Shown in pieces: positions 33,637 to 40,977 of a stretch of 64,000 nucleotides of DNA. Made by a program: the position numbers and the translations under genes. Numbering within the stretch: position 1 is the first letter of the stretch; each line of letters begins with the position of its first letter. The DNA comes from Mycolicibacterium sp. CH28 (lineage in GTDB: Bacteria; Actinomycetota; Actinomycetes; Mycobacteriales; Mycobacteriaceae): contig NZ_SRLQ01000010.1 in NCBI RefSeq assembly GCF_004745805.1, forward strand, positions 124,001-188,000, given 5' to 3'. Under the pieces are notes generated by a model. It did no database searches and had not been told where the DNA came from. It saw only the letters and a program-made list of their open reading frames with translations.

Positions 33637-34757
33637 TGAGCTGCTCCGGCGAGCGGAACGGCCGGCGCGGGCGCGGGGACGGGGGCGACTGCGGGTGCCG
33701 GCGCGGGGACGGGGGCGACTGCGGGTGCGGCGGCGGGTGGGACGTCGGCCGGCGGCGCGACGAGCGCCGGCGGCATGTCGGTGGTCGGGCCGGGTAACGG
33801 CGCCGGTCCCGGCGTCGTTACCGCCGGGGCGTGGTCGGCGGGCGACGGCGCGCGCACCGCCACCTCGGGGTCGGCGGCAGGCGGCAGGCCGGCCAGCGGT
33901 ACCGCTCCGGGCAACGGCTGGGTGTTCAGCGGGACCAGCCGCACCGGAACCTCCGGCAAACTGCCCGGCTTGGGCTGGGGGGCGGCCGGCGGGGGCGGCG
34001 GAACCGGCTTGTCATCGGGCAGCTTGTTGTTCAACGGTGGCGGCGGCACCCCCTCGGCTGGTTTGGGCTTGCCCACCACGACCCAGTTGCCGGACGGGTC
34101 CTGCACGAGATGCGCGGTGTCCTTCGACGGGATCATGCCGAGGTTGCGAGCCGCCTCGGCCAGCGCCGGCGCCGACTCGGCCTCCAGCACGTCGCGCTCG
34201 AGCGCCTCCTTCTGCTGGGACAGCGCCTGATTGGTGGCACGGGCATTGCTGAGCTGGTAGGACCGCTGCGCGGCATCGGTGGACAACCACAGGGTGGTGG
34301 CCAGCCCGACCCCGAGTGACCCGATGACCAGGACCACGAATGGCACCTTGGCCATCAACGTCTGCGGACGCAGGTCGACGGTAGCCAGCCGGGCGATCAG
34401 CCGGTCCCGCAGTGGCGGGCGAACGACCTTGGGGGCCTTGGCCTTACGCGCCTTGGCCCGGGCCTTGGCCTGGCTGGCGTTCTTGGGCCGGGCCTGACGC
34501 TCGGCGGGCCGCGGAGCCGGGGCGGTCTGCGGGCCCTGCTTGAGGCCGCGCGGCTCGTGGGGGCGCCGCGCCGAGCCCGTGCCGCGGGCCCGCCCACCGC
34601 GCGCCGCGGTGTCGGTGCTGCGACGGCTGCGGGTCGGGCTGTCCGCGCGGGACTGTGCCGCGACCTTGCCCTTCTTGGCGGCGCCGGTCTTGCGCGCCCC
34701 CTTGGCTTTGACGTCCTCGCGATCCGCCGTATCGGCTGCCTTGCGCCCGACCCTCAT
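33633..34757 (-). CDS. ftsL: Mycobacterial FtsL-like divisome protein with Pro/Ala-rich tail
   Basis: A 374-residue bitopic protein equivalent to Rv2164c. A very basic cytoplasmic part (about 1-130, Lys/Arg/Ala) precedes one TM helix (FVVLVIGSLGVGLATTLWL). A short leucine-zipper-type coil follows (SYQLSNARATNQALSQQKEALERDVLEAES), then NLGMIPSKDTAHLVQDPSGNW, the FtsL-like segment. The last 150 residues are Pro/Ala-rich and probably disordered, ending in two 10-residue repeats (33671-33730). It sits between rsmH and pbpB like ftsL in other bacteria; its stop-start overlap with rsmH is TGATG and it overlaps pbpB too. Function is inferred from place, topology and homologues. Confidence 0.9.
   Translation of the reverse strand: MRVGRKAADTADREDVKAKGARKTGAAKKGKVAAQSRADSPTRSRRSTDTAARGGRARGTGSARRPHEPRGLKQGPQTAPAPRPAERQARPKNASQAKARAKARKAKAPKVVRPPLRDRLIARLATVDLRPQTLMAKVPFVVLVIGSLGVGLATTLWLSTDAAQRSYQLSNARATNQALSQQKEALERDVLEAESAPALAEAARNLGMIPSKDTAHLVQDPSGNWVVVGKPKPAEGVPPPPLNNKLPDDKPVPPPPPAAPQPKPGSLPEVPVRLVPLNTQPLPGAVPLAGLPPAADPEVAVRAPSPADHAPAVTTPGPAPLPGPTTDMPPALVAPPADVPPAAAPAVAPVPAPAPAVAPVPAPAPAVPLAGAAQ
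33671..33730 (-). repeat. Two 30-bp tandem repeats in the ftsL tail
   Basis: Adjacent 30-bp units, 33671-33700 and 33701-33730, differ at one base and encode the same Pro/Ala/Val decapeptide twice in frame. They lengthen the disordered extracytoplasmic tail without disturbing the reading frame. Confidence 0.8.
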
Positions 34758-36013
34758 CAGCGTGTTCCTCCCAGTCCCGGGTTGCCCGCAGCTACCCGCT
34801 GCAAAGCCCGCAGCCGGACCGGCGCACTGCGCGGATTGCGTTCGATCTCATCGGCGTCTGCGCGCTCGGCGCCCCTGGTGATCGCGATGAATTCCGGCTC
34901 AAGGCCGGGCAGTTCGACGGGCAGGCCCTCGGGACTGCGCGAGGCCGTCGCCGCGGCGAACGTGGTCTTGACGATGCGGTCCTCCAGCGACTGGTAGGCC
35001 ATTACGGCGATGCGTCCACCCGGTCGAAGCGCAGCCATGGCCGCGGGCAGGGCCGCACTCAGCGACTCGAGCTCGGCGTTGACCGCGATCCGTAGCGCCT
35101 GGAACGTCCGTTTGGCGGGGTGCCCACCGGTGCGGCGGGCCGGCGCCGGGATGGCGCGGTAGATGATCTCGACCAGCTCGCTGGTGGTTGAGAGCGGGGC
35201 CTGTTGCCGGCGTTCGACGATGAACCCGGCGATCCGGTGGGCGAATTTCTCCTCACCGAAGCGGCGCAGGATGTCGGTCAGCGCGCCGCGCTCGTAGGTG
35301 TTGAGGATCTCGGCTGCGGTCAGCGGGGCGTCGGAGTCCATCCGCATGTCCAGCGGGGCGTCCTTGGCGTAGGAGAAACCGCGCTCGGGTTGATCGAGCT
35401 GCATCGAGGACACACCGAGGTCGAACAGCACACCGTCGATGGAATCTGTTGCGGCGCAGCCGACTTCGAGGAGAGCGTCGGTGATGCCGTCGTAGCGGGT
35501 GTGCACCAGGGTGACCCGGTCAGCGAACGGCGCCAACCGGGCCCCGGCGATGGCCAGCGCCCCGGGGTCACGGTCGAGTCCGATCAGTCGCAGCTCGGGA
35601 AAGGTGGAGAGGAAGCGCTCAGCGTGGCCGCCTGCGCCCAGTGTGGCGTCGACCAGGACCGCGCCGGGCCGGGTCAGCGACGGCGCGAGGATCTCGACGC
35701 AGCGCTCCAGCATGACGGGGACGTGCCCGTGGTCAGATGCGTCAACCACGACGGGGCCTCCGGGTAGATCGCGGTGCGCCGCACCATTTGGGACTGGGTG
35801 CGCCGCACCATTTGGGACTGGGTGCGCCGCACCATTTGGGACTGGGTGCGCCGCACCATTTGGGACTGGGTGTGCCGTTGCATCGAGGTCCCTGTCCGAG
35901 AGCACGAACCTGGCGTTGGGGAAGTACGTCAGGGTCGGTTCGGGCAGAGACCACGATGCACGGACCACCTCCGGCTGGGCGGCCAGGTCAAATGATGTCG
36001 CTGAGTGCTTCAT
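34757..36013 (-). CDS. rsmH: 16S rRNA (cytosine1402-N4)-methyltransferase RsmH (MraW)
   Basis: Methylates C1402 of 16S rRNA; up to 418 residues. Catalytic motifs are GHVPVMLERCVEILAPSL, the SAM loop VDATLGAGGHAERFL, FDLGVSSMQLDQPERGFSYAKDAPLDMRMD, and GGHPAKRTFQALRIAVNAELESL. Before the enzyme domain is an N-terminal extension of about 90 residues containing four perfect AHPVPNGA repeats, not needed for the fold. The start is uncertain: ATG 36013 overlaps the mraZ end by 26 bases, while a GTG at 35968 would begin close to the M. tuberculosis N-terminus (WSLPEPTLTYFPNARFV). A stop-start TGATG links it to ftsL. Confidence 0.93.
   Translation of the reverse strand: MKHSATSFDLAAQPEVVRASWSLPEPTLTYFPNARFVLSDRDLDATAHPVPNGAAHPVPNGAAHPVPNGAAHPVPNGAAHRDLPGGPVVVDASDHGHVPVMLERCVEILAPSLTRPGAVLVDATLGAGGHAERFLSTFPELRLIGLDRDPGALAIAGARLAPFADRVTLVHTRYDGITDALLEVGCAATDSIDGVLFDLGVSSMQLDQPERGFSYAKDAPLDMRMDSDAPLTAAEILNTYERGALTDILRRFGEEKFAHRIAGFIVERRQQAPLSTTSELVEIIYRAIPAPARRTGGHPAKRTFQALRIAVNAELESLSAALPAAMAALRPGGRIAVMAYQSLEDRIVKTTFAAATASRSPEGLPVELPGLEPEFIAITRGAERADADEIERNPRSAPVRLRALQRVAAGNPGLGGTR
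35773..35868 (-). repeat. Four perfect 24-bp tandem repeats in rsmH
   Basis: Units run 35773-35796, 35797-35820, 35821-35844 and 35845-35868 without a mismatch; a degraded fifth begins at 35869. Each is eight codons (AHPVPNGA) and includes the dyad GGTGCG/CGCACC. Perfect identity points to recent expansion. Confidence 0.95.
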
Positions 36014-36419
36014 CGCTGGCCGCGGAGAAGTTCTCTTCGTGGGTCTCCTGGTATTCCTGCCAGGCCTGGGCGTCCCAGATCTCGAGGAAATCGACCGCTC
36101 CGATTACCACGCATTCCTTGCTCAGGTTGGCGTAGCGGCGGTGGTCGGCCGACAGCGTGATCCGGCCCTGCGAATCGGGATGTTGTTCGTCGGTGCCGGC
36201 TGCCAGATTGCGCAGGAAGGCGCGAGCCTCCGGATTGCTCCGCGAGGTCTGCGCGGCCCGTCGCGCCAGCTGTTCGAACTCCGTCCGCGGGTACACGGCA
36301 AGGCTGTGGTCTTGGCTTTTGGTGACCATCAACCCCCCTGCCAGTGCGTCGCGAAACTTGGCGGGCAGCGTGAGCCGCCCCTTGTCGTCGAGCTTGGGCG
36401 TGTAGGTGCCTAGAAACAT
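35988..36419 (-). CDS. mraZ: Transcriptional regulator MraZ
   Basis: First gene of the division cluster. 143 residues with two AbrB-like MraZ domains (MFLGTYTPKLDDKGRLTLPAKFRDAL and DEQHPDSQGRITLSADHRRYANL), each with the DxxGR loop. MraZ binds direct repeats before its own gene and controls the dcw operon. I use ATG 36419 (MFLGTYTP), the start of the M. tuberculosis protein; the ATG nine bases upstream adds MRS. Its 3' end overlaps the N-terminal extension of rsmH. Six matching repeats lie just upstream, so autoregulation is likely. Confidence 0.97.
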   Translation of the reverse strand: MFLGTYTPKLDDKGRLTLPAKFRDALAGGLMVTKSQDHSLAVYPRTEFEQLARRAAQTSRSNPEARAFLRNLAAGTDEQHPDSQGRITLSADHRRYANLSKECVVIGAVDFLEIWDAQAWQEYQETHEENFSAASDEALSDII

Positions 36420-36472
36420 GCTGCGCACATCTCCTTGCTCCTACCGCCCCGGAGCTTCCTTCGCTCCGTTAG

Positions 36473-36551
36473 CCGCCACAATACCCCACATTCCCCCACT
36501 TTGCTCCACTACAACAGCCAATTCTGGGCGGGTTCCTCCACTTTCTGCCAC
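36473..36551 (-). promoter_or_regulatory. Array of MraZ-type operator repeats
   Basis: On the mraZ coding strand six GTGG boxes start at 36551, 36541, 36509, 36499, 36489 and 36479. They form one pair and one run of four, each on an exact 10-bp step (GTGGAGCAAA, GTGGGGGAAT, GTGGGGTATT, GTGGCGG). MraZ of other bacteria binds TGGG-type direct repeats on the same helical spacing. The array lies 54-132 bases before ATG 36419. The rest of the 358-base gap to 36777 holds only the terminator at 36724-36760 and no evident gene. Confidence 0.75.
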
Positions 36552-36723
36552 ATATAGCCGTCGAGGCGGCGCAACCACGCCGGCAAAGGCGCCAAACTCC
36601 CAGCTCAGGGGCCAGTGGGGCAGGGTGGGGCGCCGCACCGGAAAAACGCCATCAGGCCCGCGAAGCGACCGCTGGCCGACTCACCGCCGTCGTGTCGGCA
36701 GCTCGGCAATCCGGCTGGCGAAA

Positions 36724-36760
36724 GGCAAAGAAAAACGGGGCAGCCTGTCGGCTACCCCGT
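36724..36760 (-). terminator. Rho-independent terminator of the DUF3040 gene
   Basis: Read on the minus strand, ACGGGGTAGCC pairs with GGCTGCCCCGT (10 of 11 positions) around a GACA loop and is followed by TTTTTCTTTG. It begins 18 bases after the stop at 36778 and separates that gene from the mraZ promoter. Such textbook terminators are uncommon in mycobacteria. Confidence 0.88.
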
Positions 36761-36777
36761 GTGGGAGGGACTCTCGC

Positions 36778-37185
36778 TCACTCGTCGAAACGACGCCGGA
36801 AGCGGTCCTCCATGCGACTGGTGAACGACCCGCCACCGCCCTTGGGTCGACGCTGACGTGCGGCGGCCGAGGGCGGACCGGCCAAGCGGTCTTTCCCGCC
36901 GACCACACGCGGACCGGTGATCGCGAATATAACGCCGCCGAACATCACCACGAAGCCGATGACCGACATGATCGGAAAACTTCCGATCATGGTGGCCTTA
37001 AACGCCACGCCGGCGACCAGCATCGCCAGACCGATCACGAACAGGCCCACGCCCTGGAGCCGCCTGCGGGTGGAGGGGGCCCGCAGATTCCCACCCCGCA
37101 CACTCGAGGCGAATTTGGGGTCCTCGGCATAGAGAGCGCTCTCGATCTGATCGAGCATGCGCTGCTCATGATCGGAGAGTGGCAT
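36778..37185 (-). CDS. DUF3040 domain membrane protein (Rv2169c-like)
   Basis: A 135-residue inner-membrane protein. The N-terminal PLSDHEQRMLDQIESALYAEDPKFASS motif defines the DUF3040 family of actinobacteria. Two TM helices follow (VGLFVIGLAMLVAGVAF and FPIMSVIGFVVMFGGVIFAI), then a Gly/Arg-rich cytoplasmic tail ending RFRRRFDE. No biochemical role is known. ATG 37185 is chosen for its GGAGGG ribosome-binding site eight bases upstream; the longer frame to 37293 has no conserved sequence. It is a single-gene unit closed by its own terminator, divergent from the GNAT gene. Confidence 0.88.
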   Translation of the reverse strand: MPLSDHEQRMLDQIESALYAEDPKFASSVRGGNLRAPSTRRRLQGVGLFVIGLAMLVAGVAFKATMIGSFPIMSVIGFVVMFGGVIFAITGPRVVGGKDRLAGPPSAAARQRRPKGGGGSFTSRMEDRFRRRFDE

Positions 37186-37461
37186 TCGTCCCTCCTTGCC
37201 GACACGGCCGGTCACGATTCCGATAAAACTTGGCTGCCCAGCAATTGCGGGGCGACGAACTAAATGATACGAGCAGACGGTGCGCCGTACCACCTAGTTG
37301 GTCCACCCGATTGTAGCTGCGTTCAGGGGTTGTTCTGTTCGCCCCACCGCCACGCCAGGCGGCCGTCATCGCCGCACCCTGACAGCCGGACCCAGACCGG
37401 GACCGATAATGGCGGTGAACCATGACCGATCCGCAGATCAACAAGTAAGGACACCGAAGCG

Positions 37462-38061
37462 TTGGCGACTTTCCTCATCGATCTGTCGCCCAACGACATG
37501 CAGTACCGCCTGCACGACGCCCTGACCGTGTACGTCGACGCGATGCGGTACCCCCGCGGCACCGAAGGCCAGCGGTCGGCCATGTGGTTGGAGCACACCC
37601 GCAGACACGGCTGGAAGGCCGTCGCGGCGGTGGAGACCGACACCGCCCCCGGCGAGCAGGCCGGCGCCGACCAGTTGCGGGCGGCACCGCTGTTGGGCAT
37701 CGCCTACGGCTACTGCGGGGCGCCCGATCAGTGGTGGCAACAGCAGGTCGTGTCGGGGCTGCATCGGGTAGGCATGCCGGCCGCCGAGATCAGCCGGCTG
37801 ATGAGCAGCTATTTCGAGCTCACCGAGCTGCACATCCACCCCCGCGCGCAGGGCCGGGGCCTCGGGGAAGCACTGGCCCGCCGGCTGCTGGCCGGCCGCG
37901 GTGAGGCCAGCGTGCTGTTGTCCACCCCGGAGATCAGCGGTGAGGCCAACCGGGCCTGGCGGCTGTATCGGCGGTTGGGCTTCACCGACGTCATCCGCGG
38001 CTATCACTTCGCCGGCGACCCACGGGCATTCGCAATCCTGGGCCGCAGCCTGCCGCTATAG
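37462..38061 (+). CDS. GNAT family N-acetyltransferase (Rv2170-like)
   Basis: A 199-residue acetyl-CoA-dependent transferase. The acetyl-CoA site is ELHIHPRAQGRGLGEALARRLLAGRG, with the later RLYRRLGFTDVIRGYHF strand-helix typical of the family. Its M. tuberculosis counterpart Rv2170 has been reported to acetylate protein lysines or isoniazid; I cannot tell the substrate here. The start is TTG 37462 (MATFLIDLSPNDM), with an AAGGA run 13 bases upstream and no ATG nearby. It precedes lppM by 25 bases, probably in one transcript. Family is secure. Confidence 0.86.
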   Translation: MATFLIDLSPNDMQYRLHDALTVYVDAMRYPRGTEGQRSAMWLEHTRRHGWKAVAAVETDTAPGEQAGADQLRAAPLLGIAYGYCGAPDQWWQQQVVSGLHRVGMPAAEISRLMSSYFELTELHIHPRAQGRGLGEALARRLLAGRGEASVLLSTPEISGEANRAWRLYRRLGFTDVIRGYHFAGDPRAFAILGRSLPL

Positions 38062-38086
38062 ATGCGGGTCTGGCACGATACCCCTC

Positions 38087-38773
38087 GTGCGTACCCGATC
38101 CCCCGGCCGTCGCCCGCGCGCGCTGGCGTTACTGCTGCTCCTCGTGGCGCCGCTGGCGGTCGGCTGCGTGCGCGTGCACGCCTCCATCACGGTGTCCCCC
38201 GATGACCAGGTGTCGGGTCAGATCATCGCCGCGGCAAAGCCCAGGGACACCAACGACAACGGGCCGCAGTTCGACCTGAACGTGCCGTTCAGCCAGAAGG
38301 TCTCGGTGTCCAAGTACGACTCGGACGGCTACGTCGGCTCCGAGGCGGTGTTCTCCAACCTGACCTTCGCCGAGCTGCCGCAGCTGGCCGACCTGAACCC
38401 GGAAGCGGCCGGCGTTGACATCTCGCTGCGGCGCGCCGGTGACCTGGTGATCCTGGAAGGCCGGGTCGACCTGACCACCGTCTCCGACTCCGACGCCGAC
38501 GTGCAGTTCACCGTGTCCTTCCCCGGTGAGGTGACCTCGACCAACGGCGATCGGATCGACGCCGACGTCGTGCAGTGGAAGCTCAAGCCGGGCGTGGTGT
38601 CGACGATGAGCGCTCAGGCCCGCTACACCGACCCGAGCACCCGGTCGTTCGCCGGCGCGGCGCTGTGGCTCGGGCTGGCCACGCTGGTGGCGGTCGGTGC
38701 CGTCGGGACGCTGGCCTGGATCAGCCGTGACCGCTCACCACGGTTCACCGCCGTCGAATCCGCCGACGACTGA
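38087..38773 (+). CDS. lppM: Lipoprotein LppM
   Basis: A 228-residue exported lipoprotein. The signal peptide LALLLLLVAPLAVGC supplies the lipobox Cys28, and a second TM helix (AALWLGLATLVAVGAVGTLAW) near the C-terminus anchors the other end. Between them lies the LppM domain (VHASITVSPDDQVSGQIIAAAKP ... YDSDGYVGSEAVFSNLTF). In M. tuberculosis LppM affects phagosome trafficking and phosphatidylinositol mannoside handling. The start is GTG 38087, giving a basic n-region (RTRSPGRRPR); the earlier in-frame ATG at 37901 lies inside the GNAT gene. Gene order equals Rv2170-Rv2171. Confidence 0.92.
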   Translation: MRTRSPGRRPRALALLLLLVAPLAVGCVRVHASITVSPDDQVSGQIIAAAKPRDTNDNGPQFDLNVPFSQKVSVSKYDSDGYVGSEAVFSNLTFAELPQLADLNPEAAGVDISLRRAGDLVILEGRVDLTTVSDSDADVQFTVSFPGEVTSTNGDRIDADVVQWKLKPGVVSTMSAQARYTDPSTRSFAGAALWLGLATLVAVGAVGTLAWISRDRSPRFTAVESADD

Positions 38774-38782
38774 CCCGTCCCG

Positions 38783-39727
38783 CTAGACGCTGACCGCCAT
38801 ACCCAGGTTCGCCAGCACCTCGCTGGTCGCCCGGGCGAAATTCAGCGTGCAGAAGTGCAGGCAGGGCGCGCCTTCGTCGATCAGCCGCTGGCTCATCACG
38901 GTGGCCAGCTCGATGCCCACCTTGCGCACCTCGTCACGGTTCTCCACTGCCCCGTCGCCGGCGGCCGTGGTCAGCCGATCCAACACACCGGCCGGGATCT
39001 GCGAGCCGGATAGCTCGACCTGGCGACGCACCGTGCTCAGCGAGGTGATCGGCATCAGGCCCGGAATGATCGGCTTGGCGCCCTGCTCGGGGTCGGCCGC
39101 CACCACCCGATCACGCAGCCGCAGGTAGTCCTCGACGTCGAAGAACATCTGGGTGATCGAATACTGCGCGCCGGCCCGCAGCTTGGCCACCAGGTTGGCG
39201 GTGTCGTGCTCCAGGTCGATCGCGCGCGGATGGCCCTCCGGGAACGAGGCGACGCCCACCCGGAAGTCACCGAGGCTCCGGACCAGTTCGACCAGTTCGA
39301 CGGCGTACTCCAGACCGTCGGGATGCTTGACCCATTCGTTGTGCACGCCGCCCTGGGGATCGCCGCGCAGGACCAGCAGGTTGGTGATCCCCCGGTCGGC
39401 GAAGGCGCCCACCAGCGCGCGCAGTTCGGCGACGCTGTGTCCGACGGCAGTCAGGTGGGCCACCGGCAACAGCGTCGTCTCCCCCGCCAGCTGACCGACG
39501 ACCCGGATGGTCCGGTCTCGCGTCGAGCCGCCTGCGCCGTAGGTGACGGAGACGAACGCCGGTGACAGCGGCTCGAAGAAACGTGCCGCCCGCCATAGCC
39601 GGGCCTCCGCGGCCTCGTCGCGGGGCGGGTAGAACTCGACGGAAAACGGCACCCGGTCCCGCTCGGCCAGCCGGATGCGGTCCACCACCGAAGTCGGCTG
39701 ACCACCCGCCGACGCTGTGCTGCTCAC
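38783..39727 (-). CDS. Methylenetetrahydrofolate-reductase-family protein
   Basis: A 314-residue TIM-barrel protein of the MTHFR family, which reduces 5,10-methylene- to 5-methyl-tetrahydrofolate for methionine synthesis. The N-terminal SVEFYPPRDEAAE, YGAGGSTRDRT, LTAVGHSV and LRGDPQGG motifs and the later TQMFFDVEDYLRLRDR and PGLMPITSL strands are present. The corresponding Rv2172c is divergent from classical MetF, and use of FAD/NADH is not assured here, so I leave the gene symbol blank. It converges on lppM with nine bases between the stops. Start ATG 39727 fits. Confidence 0.85.
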   Translation of the reverse strand: MSSTASAGGQPTSVVDRIRLAERDRVPFSVEFYPPRDEAAEARLWRAARFFEPLSPAFVSVTYGAGGSTRDRTIRVVGQLAGETTLLPVAHLTAVGHSVAELRALVGAFADRGITNLLVLRGDPQGGVHNEWVKHPDGLEYAVELVELVRSLGDFRVGVASFPEGHPRAIDLEHDTANLVAKLRAGAQYSITQMFFDVEDYLRLRDRVVAADPEQGAKPIIPGLMPITSLSTVRRQVELSGSQIPAGVLDRLTTAAGDGAVENRDEVRKVGIELATVMSQRLIDEGAPCLHFCTLNFARATSEVLANLGMAVSV

Positions 39728-39879
39728 CCGGAGAAGGATAGTGGCCGGCCACCACCAAGACCCGCCGAGCGAACCGTGGACAGGGTTCGGCAGGGCTCGG
39801 TACGGGTAAGCCGCCCCGACGCTCTACTCTGGTTGCACCCACTTCAAGCTGGGCCGCACACACAGAAAGGGGCGCCGCG

Positions 39880-40974
39880 CTGAGCGTCGAAGCAGCAGCT
39901 CCGTCAGCCGTCCAGCTGGCCAGCGCCGTCACCGAGCAACTGCGGGGCTACCTTGCAGAACGCCGCGCGGCGGCGGCCTATATCGGAACCGACTACGACG
40001 GGCTCATCGCCGTCATGGAGGACTTCGTCCTGCGCGGTGGCAAACGACTGCGCCCGGCGTTCGCCTACTGGGGCTACCGCGCGGTGACCGCCGAACCCGA
40101 CGCCCAGGTGGACGATGGCGCCCTGCTGCTGTTCTCGGCGCTGGAACTGCTGCACGCCTGTGCGCTGGTGCACGACGACGTGATCGACGATTCGGCCACC
40201 CGCCGCGGATGGCCGACCGCCCACGTGCACTTCACCGAGCTGCACCGCAACCGGGGCTGGCGCGGGTCCGCCGAGCAGTTCGGGCGCTCGGCGTCAATCC
40301 TGCTCGGCGATCTGTCACTGGTGTGGGCCGACGACATCGTTGCCGGTGTGGATCTGCCCGTCGACGGCCAGCGTCGCGTACAGCGGGTGTGGTCCGACAT
40401 ACGCACCGAGGTACTGGGTGGGCAATATCTTGACATCGTTGCCGAGTCCAGCGGTGCGGAGTCGATTGCTTCGGCGATGAACGTCAACACCTACAAGACC
40501 GCGTCTTACACCATCTCGCGTCCCCTGCAGCTGGGCGCGGCGACCGCCGCCGACCGGCCCGACGTGCAGAGCATCTTTTACGAGCTGGGCACCGACCTCG
40601 GGGTGGCTTTCCAGCTGCGCGACGACGTCCTCGGCGTGTTCGGCGACCCGGCTGTGACGGGCAAACCCTCCGGTGACGACCTGCGGTCGGGCAAGCGGAC
40701 CGTGTTGCTGGCCGAGGCCGTCGAGCGTGCCACCGCGTCCTCCCCGGCCGCCGCCGAGCTGCTGCGCGCCGATGTCGGCACCGACCTGTCCGACGCCCAG
40801 GTGCGGCAGCTGTGCGAGGTGATCGAGTCGGTGGGCGCGCTGGCCGCAGTGGAGGACCGCATCGAGGTGCTCACCACCCGCGCCCTCGGTCTGCTGGACG
40901 GCGCGCCGATCAACGCACCGGCCAAGGCCGGTCTGGCCGAACTCGCCAGATTGGCCGCCAACCGGTCGGCCTAG
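39880..40974 (+). CDS. idsA2: Polyprenyl diphosphate synthase, IdsA2-like (apparent CTG start)
   Basis: A trans-prenyltransferase of about 364 residues that lengthens isoprenoid chains. The first Asp-rich motif is HDDVIDDSATRRG and the second is FQLRDDVLGVFGD; GGKRLRP binds pyrophosphate. No ATG, GTG or TTG exists in frame between 39799 and 40014. The ATG at 40015 would remove about 45 residues, including helix TEQLRGYLAERRAAAAYIG, which is conserved in Rv2173. A strong Shine-Dalgarno GAAAGGGG (39865-39872) stands seven bases before CTG 39880, so I start there. Product and motifs are secure; the CTG start is inferred. mptA follows after three bases, an operon. Confidence 0.85.
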   Translation: MSVEAAAPSAVQLASAVTEQLRGYLAERRAAAAYIGTDYDGLIAVMEDFVLRGGKRLRPAFAYWGYRAVTAEPDAQVDDGALLLFSALELLHACALVHDDVIDDSATRRGWPTAHVHFTELHRNRGWRGSAEQFGRSASILLGDLSLVWADDIVAGVDLPVDGQRRVQRVWSDIRTEVLGGQYLDIVAESSGAESIASAMNVNTYKTASYTISRPLQLGAATAADRPDVQSIFYELGTDLGVAFQLRDDVLGVFGDPAVTGKPSGDDLRSGKRTVLLAEAVERATASSPAAAELLRADVGTDLSDAQVRQLCEVIESVGALAAVEDRIEVLTTRALGLLDGAPINAPAKAGLAELARLAANRSA

Positions 40975-40977
40975 TCC

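Noticed and set aside
35773..35868. Short direct repeats as a CRISPR array
   Set aside because: Units are contiguous without spacers, are in frame with a gene, and no cas gene is near.
36420..36777. A small gene in the mraZ upstream gap
   Set aside because: No frame has a start with a ribosome-binding site or a sensible composition; operator boxes and a terminator explain the region.
40015..40974. idsA2 starting at ATG 40015
   Set aside because: It would remove a conserved helix and leave a strong upstream ribosome-binding site unexplained; kept only as the fallback start.
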